Shown: positions 36,378 through 48,507 of the stretch, piece by piece
How the letters are laid out: each line of letters begins with the position of its first letter
How positions within the stretch are numbered: position 1 is the first letter of the stretch
DNA from: Pogonophryne albipinna
Taxonomy: Eukaryota > Chordata > Actinopteri > Perciformes > Artedidraconidae
DNA: 64,000 nucleotides
NCBI GenBank assembly: GCA_028583405.1
Contig: CM053256.1
Span: 13,753,087-13,817,086 of the forward strand
Reading direction: 5' to 3'
The notes under the pieces: model-generated
Database searches by the model: none
Seen by the model: the letters and a program-made list of their open reading frames with translations, nothing else
Told to the model about the DNA's origin: nothing
Translations under genes and position numbers: made by a program

Positions 36378-38324
36378 ATGGACTCGGATATTTTGAACAT
36401 AGAGGATATAGTGATGGGACGGGCATTGCCGGATCCACCTCCCGAAGTTCCCCCTGCAAAGCCAGCCGCACCATACAAACCCATCAATTTTAAGGGACCT
36501 CCAACGACCACCATTCAACCTTGTAAGTGTTTCGATGGTCATAACTTAGTTTGGATTTTCTTTGCTTGGTCTATCTAATTTGCTCATGTCCTTCCAGACC
36601 AGCATGAGAACCTGCAGTGTTTCCAGTGCTTCATCACCTTCTGCAGTGCCAAAGCCAAGGAGAGGCATATGAAAAAGAGCCATCGGGAAGAGTATAAGCA
36701 ACAGCTTCAGCAGGTAAGCTTGACATTATCAGTTCATATAATAACTACAAAGCGTAACCGTTTGGGTCTTTTTAGAACTTTTGAATTCGACAATGTGCAT
36801 AAATAAACATAGTTTAAATTGGTGTTTCAATGACAAGTCTTTTTCCAACTCTACTTTCTGACACTGAGTTGTATGACCTTTATTTTGCAGTGCCTGCTCC
36901 TTTACTCCTCAAATTATGAATGTAACAGGTTTCTTGGGTACACAGTTCCCCACATTACGTTAAATGTAACATTTGTCAAATGGTAATGCTAAAAAACTAT
37001 AGTGTCAAAGTACATTCACTTGTGTGTTTCAAGTTACGCTTGAAATGTACAGTATGTAGGTAAGCTTCACGTTATAAAGTTCATACAATTAATACATGTT
37101 AATGGTCAATAGCCCAAAAACACGCTTCTGCACATCACTTGATTCTGAAGAACTTGGGCTGAACATTTCACCAATTTAGCCAAACCTATTTTAACTTTGG
37201 CCCCTCTTTTTTTGTATTTCTTCACAGGGAAACACATTGTTCACTTGCTATGTGTGTGATCGCACTTTTCCTTCATCTGAAGAGCTGACACAGCACCAGC
37301 CAACACACAGCAAGGACGATAAGCCCTTCAAATGCGTGCACTGCAAGGAGAGCTTTAAAACATTCTCTGAAGTGAGTGCCATGCTTAAAAGTAATTTTCC
37401 CTGGCTGTATTGAAACTAAAATACACTATTTCTTACTAAATGTTTTTTGTATTTTTTTTACCCGTCACATAACAGCTCACAGCCCATAGACGACAGGTGT
37501 GTCCAGAGAAACAGTTGGTTTGTAAGGATTGCAATGAAACCTTCAGGAGTGCAGGACTGTTGCGTACTCATCGCATTACCCAGCATCCCCGCCCTGACGT
37601 AGAGACCGCAGAACAGCCAGAGGATGCTGCGAAAACCCATCGCTGTAAGAAGTGTAGTCAAGGCTTTGAAACAGAACCAGAGCTGATAGCACACCAGGAG
37701 AAATACCCTGAAGGCCAGCAATGCAACGGCAGCACTTCATCTGTCAAGAAACGCGGGCGGCCTACCAAAGCTGAAGACGCGGCGGCAGCTGCTGATAAGA
37801 AGGGAAAGCGTAAGAAGAAGGATGAGCCTGAAGCGCCTGAGGAGGCAGAGAAGGCTAGCAGCACATCAGAGGCAGCAGCAGCTCCAGCTGAAGAAAAGGG
37901 AAAGGCAGCTGGAGCAAAGCGTGGCCGTCCTCCTAAGGTGGCAGCAAAACCAGAAACTGAAGATTCGAAGAGTCCTGAGGATGACAGTGATGCTCCAGCA
38001 AAGGAGAAGAAAGTTAAAGCAGAGGCTGCTCCTGCAGCCCGTCAGCACCCCTGTCCTGAGTGTGACCAGGCATTCCCCAGCTTGATTCAGCTCCGTGCTC
38101 ACAAGAAGGAGAAACACGCCCCTCGGAAGGCCCATCCCTGCGAAGAATGTGAAGAGAGCTTTGCCCGTCCCGAGCAGCTGGACGCCCACATGTCCCGAGC
38201 TCACGCCGTGGGCCGCCTCTCCTGTCCAACCTGTGGGAAGAGCTTCGGCCGTGAGCGAACCTTACAAGCTCACCTGAAAAGTCACCCCGAGGAAAAGTCT
38301 GAAACCCCAAGTGCAAAAAGATAA
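36378..38324 (+). CDS. znf576: ZNF576-like C2H2 protein with two AT-hooks
   Basis: Five coding exons join in phase: 36378-36522, 36598-36713, 37228-37371 and 37476-38324, where the first listed is preceded by an untranslated exon, giving 417 aa. The ATG has MDSDILNIEDIVMGR. The first finger has the unusual form CFQCFITFCSAKAKERHMKKSH followed by CYVCDRTFPSSEELTQHQ, the arrangement I recall for human ZNF576. Three more N-terminal fingers follow, then a Lys/Ala/Glu-rich linker with two AT-hook cores (KKRGRPTK near residue 226 and AKRGRPPK near 282), and three C-terminal fingers. It is presumably a nuclear DNA-binding protein, with AT-hooks adding minor-groove contacts. The fusion gene just upstream is its tandem duplicate. 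Orthology rests on finger pattern, not on a database search. Confidence 0.78.
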
Positions 38325-38595
38325 TTGAGACGTGGGGACCCTGTAAAGTCTATGGTTTTTGAAGATTTTAGTCAGGAATTGTGCTTTTTCTCTTTTAACA
38401 TAGGAGTTCTGATGGTTTCAGATGAGTTTGGAATGATTTTGAGAATGACGTTTTAGCAAGCTTTGGATTTTAAGTTGAGTTTGATTAAGAACTGTTGACA
38501 TTTTGGACGGATGCATCTTGTAAATTGACTAACCAAATGTTGTTAAAAACATTTACTACTCCCTTTGCCAGAAACCATAGTTTATTTGTAAAAAC

Positions 38596-39440
38596 TAGGG
38601 GTCGACCGATTATCGGCCTGGCCGATTAACGAGGCCGATATTCCGCATTTTACAAATTATCGGTATCAGCCTCTTTTTTTTTTTTTTTAAATCAAATTGC
38701 CGATACAACTTTGGCTCTGATGCGGCCGTTTCTCTGGCTGCAGTCACCACTGTTCACGAGCAATGTCCCGCCCACAGCGCTATCTGATAGGCTATTACTG
38801 AAGTGTCAATCAACACTGAAGATTTTCCGGGCTGCAGCCAGCCAGAGAGGCGGGACCTTCTCAGATTACAGGCAGGTGCGAAGAACAGAGGCAAGCAGCA
38901 GCAGTGAGCGGTATTTAGAAGGTAAATCAGTTGAAAGCCGAAGCTCAATAAACATCCCAATCCCCTATGCTGAAGTTGCAAAAACACCACGATCTTATGA
39001 TCCAATTCTATCAGTTTCCCAGTTACAAAGGGACCGTGGGGTAGCGGGTAGCGTCTCACAGCAGAGATACTTGGACGCACTGGGACGGCTGCTAGTGCAG
39101 CCTCGCAGCAACTCTGCTTTCTGCACCACAATCTGGTGCTGCTGAATTGGGACTACTAAATGAGTGAGACTCAAATATCAGAAGTTCAGAACAAGTTTTA
39201 GTAGTTTTATTTTATTTTTACTTAATTTACTTTACTCAGGGTCACAGAGAGGAAACCAGTTTTAAGATGTTGAAAAGTTCATTGAACATAAAAAGGCATT
39301 TCAAAGAAGTTGTGTTATTCTACATTTTGACACCAAGATTTTCTGATTTTACTGCAAATGTATATCGGTTATCGGTCTCCTTGATTACTAATAATCGGTA
39401 TCGCTATCGGCCTTGAAAAAGCCATATTGGTCGATCCCTA
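38596..39440. mobile_element. hAT-like non-autonomous element in 3' UTR
   Basis: The 845-bp element starts TAGGGGTCGACCGATTATCGG and ends TTGGTCGATCCCTA (imperfect inverted repeats). It is flanked by exact 8-bp GTAAAAAC at 38588-38595 and 39441-39448. Subterminal CGGTATCGGCC words repeat. The ATG-starting frame inside it (38711-39145) has no recognisable domain and is taken as element sequence. It lies after the stop of the ZNF576-like gene and before its polyadenylation signals. Confidence 0.87.
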
Positions 39441-39854
39441 GTAAAAACAAAGTGTTTTGATTAGCTTTTTAAATGATTTGTTTCAGTTTTTTAAAGCGTG
39501 AAATAATAAGTGTGGTGTGAGTTTATTTCTTGGTGACTTGAGTTGTGAAACTCGGTGTGGAATTTTTTTCTTTTTAAGTTTTCCTCTTGTTTGTTTTGTT
39601 TTCAAATTGCGTACGTTCATATTTTGAAGCAAATTAGATGCCTAGTAGAGATACTATGTTTAGACAGTTTGTCAAAAGAAATGTGTTATGTACAGCTTCC
39701 GGTTCATATAGTGCATTTTTTACTCTCAATATTTTGATTATGTTCCTTTTCTAAATTAAGTCTCATTGAAGAATCATTTTTAAAATAAGACAATTATGTC
39801 CTGCTAAAGAAATATTTTTGCCATAGTGCTACAGCTTCAATGTGATTTTGCCAC

Positions 39855-40040
39855 AATAAAAAATACTCTTAATGTTTCACTAGAATAATATCTCATGTCT
39901 TAGACATTTCTTAAATGGAACTCATGACTCTTCAATGCTTTAGGGTCCCATGTTGAAATGTGTATATCATATGTTTTTCACTGATTGGATTGTTTCTCTC
40001 ACCATTGCAATGTGTCTGGACACTGCAAGAATTTAATAAA
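39855..40040 (+). terminator. polyadenylation signals of the ZNF576-like gene
   Basis: AATAAA occurs at 39855-39860 and 40035-40040. If used, the 3' UTR is about 1.5-1.7 kb and includes the hAT element. Confidence 0.45.
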
Positions 40041-40980
40041 ACATGCTATCTCAAGGGAGGCTGGCGAACATTTAACTTGTCTGTTTGTCAATGTTCACAC
40101 CTTGCAAGACATTTTTGTGAGCCTCTTTATTGTTTAACATTTAAGGTACTGTCATATCATACAGGGAGTCAAGTAGCCATGATGTAATATTTATTATATA
40201 TTTTAAGCTCACGTACTTGGGTACATTTTACACAATACTAAAAGTTTACTCTTATAAAATGTTTACTATCAACTACTAAATGAGAAAAGGATTACAATAA
40301 AGTCCTGGATATTTACTATTATCAAACAAAACGATAAACCCTAAATAATGAATTATTAAAAAACATTTTAGAGCATTGCTTTATAGATCCCTATAAGATG
40401 GAAAATGTAGCTTTTTTTCTAGAATATGGTCACTAACCTACATTTCACTGCACACCCTGTCGAATCAAATAGCATTTTAAATTGGCATATAAGAAATGCC
40501 CAATAAATATATTATACAAATTGGGTCATAGATTGATAAAGCATAAATAATAAACTCCAATTATTATCTATTAATGCGTATACATGGTTTACAAATTGTT
40601 TTTGAATGGATGTCAAATCCATGGTTTTTGTATAATAATGTGACATCAAGAGGGGCTACACACACATGCATTAGTCATTGCTGTAAGCCCCAATACGTTA
40701 ATACACATGACTCTGAATTGAGCTATAGGAATTGTACTTCTACAATATACACCGAAGTATATTACATTTTAGAAGATGTAAGTACTTTTTCGAGCACTGT
40801 TTTGGGTAAATCCTTCCACCTGTAATATCATGTAATACCGCTCCGAGGCGCTAGGTGTGCTCGAGCGCCCACACGAGTTTCCTCTCCTTGTGGTGCTTCA
40901 TTTGTTTTCCTAATATTAAACACCCATCTATCTCTATGCTGTGACCAGGTTATATGAGTGTACAGCTAGCTAGTCGGCTA
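40041..40980. other. intergenic AT-rich spacer
   Basis: No gene, RNA gene or transposon ends recognised. Sequence becomes GC-richer after about 40840, where the next promoter probably begins. Confidence 0.5.
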
Positions 40981-41169
40981 TTTCGCTTATCTTTCCACAC
41001 CATGGTGGCACATCTTTGTGGGGGTTTCCTATAAACGTCGCTCCTCTTTCGCCTTGGGACACAAAGCTAACACGTAGGTTGTTGTATTGTCCTGAAGCCA
41101 CGCTGTGCCACCATCAGTTCTTCCTGCCAGGTAAGGGAGGTGCATTAAAGGTGCGTCATAAAATGCATT

Positions 41170-41265
41170 TCGAAGGAAAAGTTGTCAGACAAGCTCGATA
41201 GAAAAGGAAGAGTTAGGAAAAAGGACGCAAACCTCGAGTTTCAGCGGCAGATGTAGTCGCTCGAC
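41170..41265 (+). promoter_or_regulatory. probable 5'-UTR exon of the 11-finger gene
   Basis: A segment ending CTCGACAG is followed by GTAAGG at about 41269, a good donor. The acceptor CCTCCTCAG lies at 41371, ten bases before the start codon. The transcription start is not determinable here. Confidence 0.4.
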
Positions 41266-41380
41266 AGGTAAGGGGGACATTACCTGAACATATTGTGTCT
41301 TAAACGGTAACTTATAATTGTGAATGCTCATTCAACTATTTTCTGATCCATATCCCTTCGTGCCTCCTCAGCCAGCAGTC

Positions 41381-44161
41381 ATGTCCATTGAATACACCAT
41401 AGATATCCAGCTAACAGAGTTGGGATATTCGGACATCTTACAGCCGGAGACCACCTCTGATGGAGAGACACCCAGTCAGTCTCCCCCCTCACTTTCAACC
41501 ACACACCTACAAAGACTTGACCATCCTGCCGACCTTCCACAGCTAATAACTGATCAGCCTGACACTAGGGAGAAAGATGTCGAAGGAGGAAACACTACAC
41601 AGAATCATTCAACAGAAATGCAGCAGGACATGGAGGACGACTCTGATGACAGCGATGTGTATGAGGAAGAAGAGGTCGATGAAGACGATGAGGAGGAGGA
41701 TGATGAAGATGATGACGAGGAGGAACTAAACAATGGTATGACTCATTCCCTTTTGACACACAACATAAAGTAGTAATGTATTGTTTAGAGTCTGTCTTAA
41801 ACAATAATGATATTGCTGATATGGTTTTTGTCTCATGATAAGATTCAATTTTTTGACATCCAAAGGAACCACACTTTTGCACTGGGTGATTATTTTGACG
41901 TAGCACTGTCCCGTAGTGGTAAATGTTTACTAGAAATCCACATTTGTCTTATCAAACTGCTGAAAATAGACCCACAACAAATGTGCTGTTTAAGTAGCAC
42001 AAATACAGTGCAGGGCTGGGTTAATTTGTGACCTGTTTTAATGTTTAATGTGTACCGCAGGATATAATGGGCTGGGGCTGAGTGAAACAGCAGGGTGGGA
42101 GATCTGAAACAGGTTCGGGGGTTTTCATAGCATTTCTTAACTAAAATATAGCTGATATTAATTTCCAATTTCTCCACAGAGTTGGGTCTTTCAGGGGAGT
42201 ACAGCTGCAGTGTCTGTGATCTCCAGCTGTCCTCCAAATTCAAGCTCCAGGACCACATGAATCTGCACACAGGAGCTCGGCCATACTGCTGTGCTGAATG
42301 TGGGAAGCGTTTCTGCCAGAAAAAAAGCTACCGAGTCCACCTGCGTACGCATGCCCAGGCCAAGGTGGATGTTCTCCAGTGCCGTGTGTGTCTGAAAGGT
42401 TTTCTCTCACCGAAAGACTTGAAAGACCACCTGTCCAGAACTCACTTTGAAAACGAGTTTTACGAGTGTGACCTTTGCAAACGTGTGTTCACTTCTCTGA
42501 AGGCATGTCAAAATCACGTTATGTTACACAAATCTAAGAAGGATGTTGTATGTGAGGTATGTGGCCGCAATTTTAACTCTCCAAAATCTCTCGCGCGCCA
42601 TCAGAGAACAACCTGCCATCACAATTTTAAATGCACAGACTGCACAAAGACCTTTACTAAGAAGAACGCTCTCCTGAAGCACAGCTTCTCCCATCTAGGC
42701 TTGTTGCCTTACACCTGCGTAAGATGCCACTGCCACTTTCGCCTGGCAAAGCTGTACCGCCAACACAAATGTGAACCTGAACGCCTTCACTGTGTGGCGT
42801 GTCTGAGAGAGTTCCCCAGTCAGGAGGCCTTCAAGCAGCACAAAAAGGACACTGGCTGCTGGGGCAACCAGGAGCCTAAAGGGGACGAGATCCGATGTCT
42901 GGAGTGCGGGCAGAGATTCGACACTTCTGAAGAGCTGAAGAAACATGCCGGGGCTCACCAGAGGGTGCTGAAGTGTGCTGAATGTGGAAAGGGTTTCCGC
43001 TCGGCCTTACTGTTGATGTCCCACATGGGGGGTCATGCCGGAAAGTCGCCATGCCTTTGTCAGAGCTGCGGAGTGGGCTTTCCCCACCAGCAGAACTACG
43101 ACAGCCACCTGAAGACCTGTGGGAAAACACCCCAGCCTGCGGTGAGTTCAGGGCACTATGTTGATGTACAGTATCATTTCAAAGCAGCAATATCTGATGG
43201 TCTATTAAATACAGATCATATAATATACCAATACATTAAATGAGTTGTATTAATATAATCCACTGGATGACAACTTTACACAGGCATGTTCCACTGTCCT
43301 CTCTGGTAAAAAGATTCAAATCCACTGTGCTTGTTTTCAGCTTCATTATCAACATTACATTATTGTCATCTAATTTTGTAGACAAAAAGGCAGGGGACAT
43401 ACATTTAATTGTGGAAGCATTCTAAAAACATCAATATCAAAGAGATGATATGCCAGTTCCTGTTACATGGTAAAAATTGTAATTGAAACCCACCGCAAGC
43501 ATGGGTTATGGGCCTCTCCAGGTTGATTATACCGTCACGTGACACTTGTGTTTTGCATAATTTATTGAGTAACTGGGATGTTTTGTTGTTTTTCTCATTT
43601 TAGAGTGCTCCCAAGAAGCGGCCGGCTTCAAAGAGCTCCTCATCGGATTCAAAAAAGGTTGTTGCAAAACCAGAGTCAAAGAAGCCAACAAAACCAGAAA
43701 CAAAGCCCACTGTCATTTTAAACAACCCCGCTGAACCAGTGAAGCATTCTGGGAGTCCAGGACCTTTGACTGGTGTGTCTGGTGGCTCTGTTTCATCAGA
43801 CGGTTTATGGAAGCTCACCCTAGACAAACAGCCGCCTCCTGGCGTCAATCTCGTTGTGTTTCTTCCTGTCTGTGCATCTCAAACCCCCGGCCTCAACCTC
43901 CCGTCTGCATCCTCTCCTACACCACCGGTTCTAGCTCTGCAGGGCCAGCCTCAAGAAGCTCTACCGCATACCTCCGGAGTGCCGCTAAATGGCCATCTGA
44001 ATTTGGATAATGGGATCAATCCCGACTGTGAAGCACCTCTGGATTTGTCCAAGAAGTGTAACTCTTCCAAGTCAGCTCCGAGCAACATATTTCTTCTTCC
44101 TAAAAGTGAGCCAGGAGAATGGGACACTACAGGAGAGGCTAATGGCACTGAAACAAAATAA
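41381..44161 (+). CDS. 11-finger C2H2 zinc-finger protein (C-terminus interrupted by TAA)
   Basis: Three coding exons join in phase: 41381-41735, 42180-43141 and 43604-44161, giving 624 aa. Exon 1 encodes a 118-residue region whose end is almost purely Asp/Glu. Exon 2 encodes eleven fingers (about residues 126-435), several with TGARP/HTHAQ-type linkers, and a few with a Cys in the last ligand position. Exon 3 is Lys/Ser/Pro-rich, carries a PLDLSKK motif of the kind that binds CtBP co-repressors (PxDLS), and ends at TAA. In the same frame the reading continues open for 79 more codons to a TGA at 44399-44401; see the separate entry. It is probably a nuclear transcriptional repressor (inferred from PLDLS). 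No orthologue recognised. Confidence 0.82.
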
Positions 44162-44401
44162 TTTAAAAATAGTTATAGCAAAGCGATTGTTAAGACAAAC
44201 CCAGAAGAGAAATATTCAGAAGTGAAGCAGTTTAAAATTGATCCTATGGATCTCTCCAGTTTTGAGGTGAATACAACATCCTCTGGACTTATAATAGACA
44301 TAAAGAAAGAGCCCCAATCTCCTGGTCCTGATCGAGATCCAAAATCATCCACATCTTGTCAGCTGACTGAGAAAGAAATTAAGATGGATGTTGATATTTG
44401 A
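44162..44401 (+). pseudogene. in-frame open extension beyond the TAA of the 11-finger gene
   Basis: Directly after TAA at 44159-44161 the same frame runs 79 codons to TGA at 44399-44401. The predicted residues look coding: charged and Ser/Pro-rich, with PMDLSSF (a second PxDLS-like motif) and IKKEPQSP, which fits the phosphorylation-dependent SUMO motif ψKxExxSP exactly. Random AT-rich 3' UTR would rarely stay open this long with such motifs. It may be a recent nonsense change, a readthrough extension, an assembly error or a polymorphism. Confidence 0.65.
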
Positions 44402-44444
44402 AACTATGCTGATGTAGAGAAATTTGACATTTTGGTAAGGGCAA

Positions 44445-44450
44445 AATAAA
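44445..44450 (+). terminator. polyadenylation signal AATAAA (11-finger gene)
   Basis: AATAAA lies 44 bp after the TGA that closes the extension. Others lie at 44684-44689 and 45084-45089. The closeness of the first to the distal TGA, rather than to the TAA, suits the longer reading frame having been the original end. Confidence 0.5.
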
Positions 44451-44689
44451 AAGAGTTGTCACATATCCTACTGGAGGGTGTGTTTAAATTCTGCAACAGA
44501 CTGCTGTACCTGTGGCCCTGAAAAACAAACATGGAGGTGTTATGCTAACATTGTATGATTTTCTGTCTAATCCCTTTTTCTACCATCCAACCCCCTTTTC
44601 TTACCTTATCAACCTTGTATGCAAAAGCATTTTTTGTCATATTCTTTCACTATTAGTGTGTTTCTAATGCGGGACCTTAGAAAAATAAA

Positions 44690-45730
44690 TATTTTAGTTT
44701 ATTTCTAATTAATAAAAAACATTCCAAACGCTTGCCTCTTCTGGCATTCCTTTTATTTGAATTTCCATATGAAGCTTTTCCCTTAGGCCAACGGAGCAAA
44801 AGGGTACTGTAGCTGTTCTGAAGCCTATGCAATGTAAACACTTCCAATTTCTACCTTTTTTCAGTACTTGTTTTTGTGTGGGAAATCCTTAGGTTAATGA
44901 ATGTGTGTATAGTTGAAAGAAAAGACACTGGATTTTTTTTAGTATAAAAAAACGTTTCTTTATATAGACAATGTGTAATATTTAATGAATTCAGCAATGG
45001 TACTGTTCAATACTTTTCTGTCACTTTGTCATTTGCTGAAACTTTACAGCCTGCAGGTATCTTTTCATGTTTTTCTGAAGACAAATAAACAGTCGGCCTT
45101 GATGCAACATCAGTGTGTGTCTTGTTGACATCCGTTTGTTCTTAATCCAAAAAGACATCCTTGTGTCTCTCATTAAACAGGGAGACAGCTGTACATCCAC
45201 AGCGTCAGGTAAGTCTTTTACTACGGCTCACCTTTATCTTGAATATTTTATCCTCAACCTAGATAGAGATTGAGACGAGGCAAACACAAATTCTAAACTT
45301 ACCTTTTGAAACTTTTAGAGCTCTGTTGTTTTTTCCGGATATTCGGATTATTGACGAATATTTTTGACATATCTGTCTGCGGATTTTACTTTTATCATAT
45401 CTAAAAATAAACAAGTTTACCTTGATGGTTTTTGCCAATTGCCAGACTCATAGATGCTAACCGGTGGATCTAAATTCCTCTTTCCTGTTTCATCTTACCT
45501 GTAATACTTTAAAACTTTTTTTTAATAAATGTTATTGGAATAACGATTTATTTGGTAGTTTGATCTATTGTGATTAAATACCTTCGTGCTTAATATTATT
45601 AATAATACATTACATATTCAATCAGTGTTTATTTTGTCTCGTGAACATTTCTTGTTTAATACAAAAATGGAAAGACTCCAACTCGCGTCACATGATTAAA
45701 GAACCCGGATATACAAAGTCTGCTGCCGAG
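44690..45730. other. spacer between 11-finger and 7-finger genes
   Basis: It contains a further AATAAA (45084-45089) and a small exon-like segment, AG at 45180 to a donor GTAAGT at 45209, whose gene is unclear. No coding region recognised. Confidence 0.45.
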
Positions 45731-45937
45731 TGACGCGATGTTTGTAACGGTGATTTTAACGGGAGGAGGCTACGGTAGATAAGTTATATGAAAACAGAAG
45801 TGCATTTTATTAGGCCTTCATTGAACCTCCGAGTGTGATATATGGAAATCGTTGTTTTAAGCTAAGCTGTACATCCGAGGACGACAACACCGTTTGTTTA
45901 TATTCATGGACAAATGAATAACAAGTGTAGCGACATT
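45731..45937 (+). promoter_or_regulatory. probable 5'-UTR exon of the 7-finger gene
   Basis: A GC-richer start (TGACGCGATG at about 45732, AACGGGAGGAGGC) leads to a donor GTAAGT at 45938. The next acceptor is CTTCTTGCAG at 46220, 18 bp before the start codon. Confidence 0.4.
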
Positions 45938-46099
45938 GTAAGTAGACCCCGTCAGTCCATTTGAGAGGAACTTGTGTTTCAGCTAAAGTTAAGCAACATA
46001 TACATCTTTGTCAAAGCACAATCAGTTGCACTTTTGGTTATCTATACAATGTATATGTTTTATTTGTTCTATGTCCTATATTCATGTTGCACTGTTGGA

Positions 46100-46179
46100 G
46101 GAGCCTGTGACTAAGTTTTTCATTGCCATATCTACACTGTAGCTAATGTGCACATGACAATAAAGCCTTGAATCTTGAA
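46100..46179 (+). repeat. non-LTR 3'-tail-like fragment
   Basis: CTGTGACTAAGTTTTTCATTG followed by CATGACAATAAAGCCTTGAATCTTGAA resembles the 3' tails of fish LINE elements that end in a short TTGAAT-type repeat. Only the tail is seen. Its AATAAA is part of the element. Confidence 0.5.
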
Positions 46180-46238
46180 AATGCATTCAGACTCTCAGCT
46201 GTGCCTTGTACTTCTTGCAGCGTGCTCCGTGCTCCTGG

Positions 46239-48067
46239 ATGGAGATGCATCAGTTCATTGGTGACCTTATCACATCTGGAAACTCCTTGAAGGATCAACC
46301 AGATGTGCTTACCACAGCATGGGGCGTTGCTGCTGCAACTGCTGGTGGAGGTGGAGGTGAGGGTCTGCGGTTCAAAGATGCTTCACTTGTACCTCCACAA
46401 CAACCTCCATCTGCCCGGGACAAGTCAGAATCAGAGCCCAGCAGACAGCTCCAGTCTGGGGCATCACAGAGGAAGATAGAGCCGACCAAAGACAGAAGAG
46501 AAGGTAAGAGCTCAAAATGATGGTTTCTATAATGTTCTTGCGTTTGTTATATTGTAATTCATATTTCTTTATACGTCCAGATGTGCGTAACACATGCACC
46601 TGTCCTGGCTGCCCTTACTCCAATTCTCCTTCTTCCTCTGATACTTTAAAACCTGGACAATCCATGTCCTCACCCCCACGCTCTAATGCAGTATGCCCCC
46701 CCAAAGACCTCCGCAGGACTGCTCCAATGAGCCTCAGCAGTGAACCCAGCAGCACCACACCTGATCTGGAGACCAGGGGGTCCAGCCGGCCACAGGCGGA
46801 GGGGGCAGACACTCACAGCCCGGACCAGACTCCTCCTTCCAGAGGGTCTTTGGGCCCTGTGTCCCACCCCTCCTTGTTTCCCTGCTTGTGTTGCCATCGC
46901 CCGCAAACCTGTACCCACATACTGAGCCACCAGGAAGGCACTGACTCCCGTTTTCCTCACAGCTATCATCCCTTTCATCACAACCACTGTCCTATAACGT
47001 CTTGTTTACTTTGCCCTCAGCTCTCCGGCCCCTTACCCTGCTTGCCTTGCCAGTGCTCTTCCCCCCCCTGCCCCCACCAGCACAGACAAACACACACTCA
47101 GCAACAACAAGAAATAGGACGGGCGCCTACGAGCATGTTGTCGCTGCATCCCTGCATGCACTGCTCTGCCTCTTTCTCCAGACCGTCCCAGTTGCTGCAG
47201 CACCAGCACTCTGAGCACGCCCACAAACAATCCGGTTTCCTCTGCACAGAGTGTGGCAGAGCCTTCAACTCCCACAGCAATCTCCGCATCCACCTCAACG
47301 TGCACACGGGCGCCCGGCCATACTCCTGCTCGGACTGCGGGAAGAGTTTTAGCCAGTCGGGGGCTCTGAAGATCCACAGGCGGATTCACACAGGCGAAAG
47401 GCCGTATTCCTGTGGATTTTGTAGCAGGGGGTTTCCCCATCTTGCAGGGGTCCGGGCCCATCAGAGGACACACACAGGAGAGAAGCCTTACTGCTGTAGC
47501 CTGTGCGGAAAATGTTTCACCCAGTCAGGAGCTCTTAAGACCCATATGCGCATCCACACAGGGGAGAGACCCTTCATCTGCAGCTTCTGCGGCAAAGGCT
47601 TCTCCAACCGCTCCGGGATCCGCTTCCACCACCGCACAGTCCACGGGCTGGCCCCCCAACACGGAGGAGCTGGAGATGTAGATCGAGGTCCAGCAGGTCG
47701 TAGTTGTCAACCTGGGCGCCCCAGGACTTTTCCTGGGCTAAATACACCCAACAGTCTGGATACAAACTCACAAACAAATCCCAGAGAATGTCCTGTTTCT
47801 GCCGTTGCTCATCCTGGTAATGAGAGCGAATCTCAGTCAGGGAAAACAAACCCAGGCACCAGCAGAGGGGGGCTTCTGTACGCATGTGAAGACTGTGGCC
47901 TGCGCTTTAAGGACGCCCCGTCCAGGAACAGACACCAGACTCTAATGCATTACTCCTCTGAAGGGAGGGAGGAGGAGGAGGGGCGGGGGGTAGAGATGAG
48001 CACAAACAAGAGGGTCCCTAACAGTGGTACATTACAACAGGCTAACAACATCCAACCATTAGAGTGA
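46239..48067 (+). CDS. 7-finger C2H2 zinc-finger protein
   Basis: Two coding exons, 46239-46503 and 46581-48067, join in phase 1 (donor GTAAGA, acceptor CGTCCAG), giving 583 aa. The N-terminal ~275 residues are Ser/Pro-rich and disordered. One Cys/His cluster (residues ~205-255) may bind metal but is not a classical finger. Six fingers follow at residues ~279-445, five of them joined by canonical TGARP/TGERP/TGEKP linkers, so a contiguous array able to read roughly 15 bp. A single finger (CEDCGLRFKDAPSRNRHQTLMH) is isolated near residues 522-545. It is probably a sequence-specific nuclear factor. No orthologue recognised. It lies tail to tail with the DCBLD1-like gene. Confidence 0.85.
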
Positions 48068-48500
48068 ATAGTTCTTAAAAACAAGTGTTGGAATTATGTT
48101 TGCGATATAGTTAAGTATCGCACTTTTACATTTGAAAAGTCTTTGTTATATATAGCACTACATCTTTTTCAGACCTAAATTAAGATGTTTAATTTCATTT
48201 GTAAAACCAAAACTGATATATATTTTGTAGATCTTAAATTCAGAAGTTCAATTATCTTGTTCAAACCTTAAACCCTCGGATCCCATTGGAGGTATCTATC
48301 TAGCTGCTTGTTTCATGTCTATTTTTAAAATAACCTTGATACTGTAATCACACACCAGGTCAACTACGGAAATGTTTTTCCCCTTAACAGTTTTCTTTTT
48401 ATTGTGCCTTATTCAGCAGTGGTAGAGGTAAGCCAATTCATTACTAAATGTGACAGCGCAAAACGTGTAAAAGAATTTCAAAAAAATGATATAACATATG
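48068..48500. other. convergent 3' ends
   Basis: This AT-rich stretch lies between the 7-finger gene and the - strand DCBLD1-like gene. I see no clean + strand AATAAA here. TTTATT at 48398-48403 is a possible - strand signal. Confidence 0.45.
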
Positions 48501-48507
48501 AGGTTCT

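Noticed and set aside
38711..39145. 144-codon frame inside the hAT element
   Set aside because: It lies within a non-autonomous hAT copy, has no transposase or other domain, and is interpreted as element sequence.
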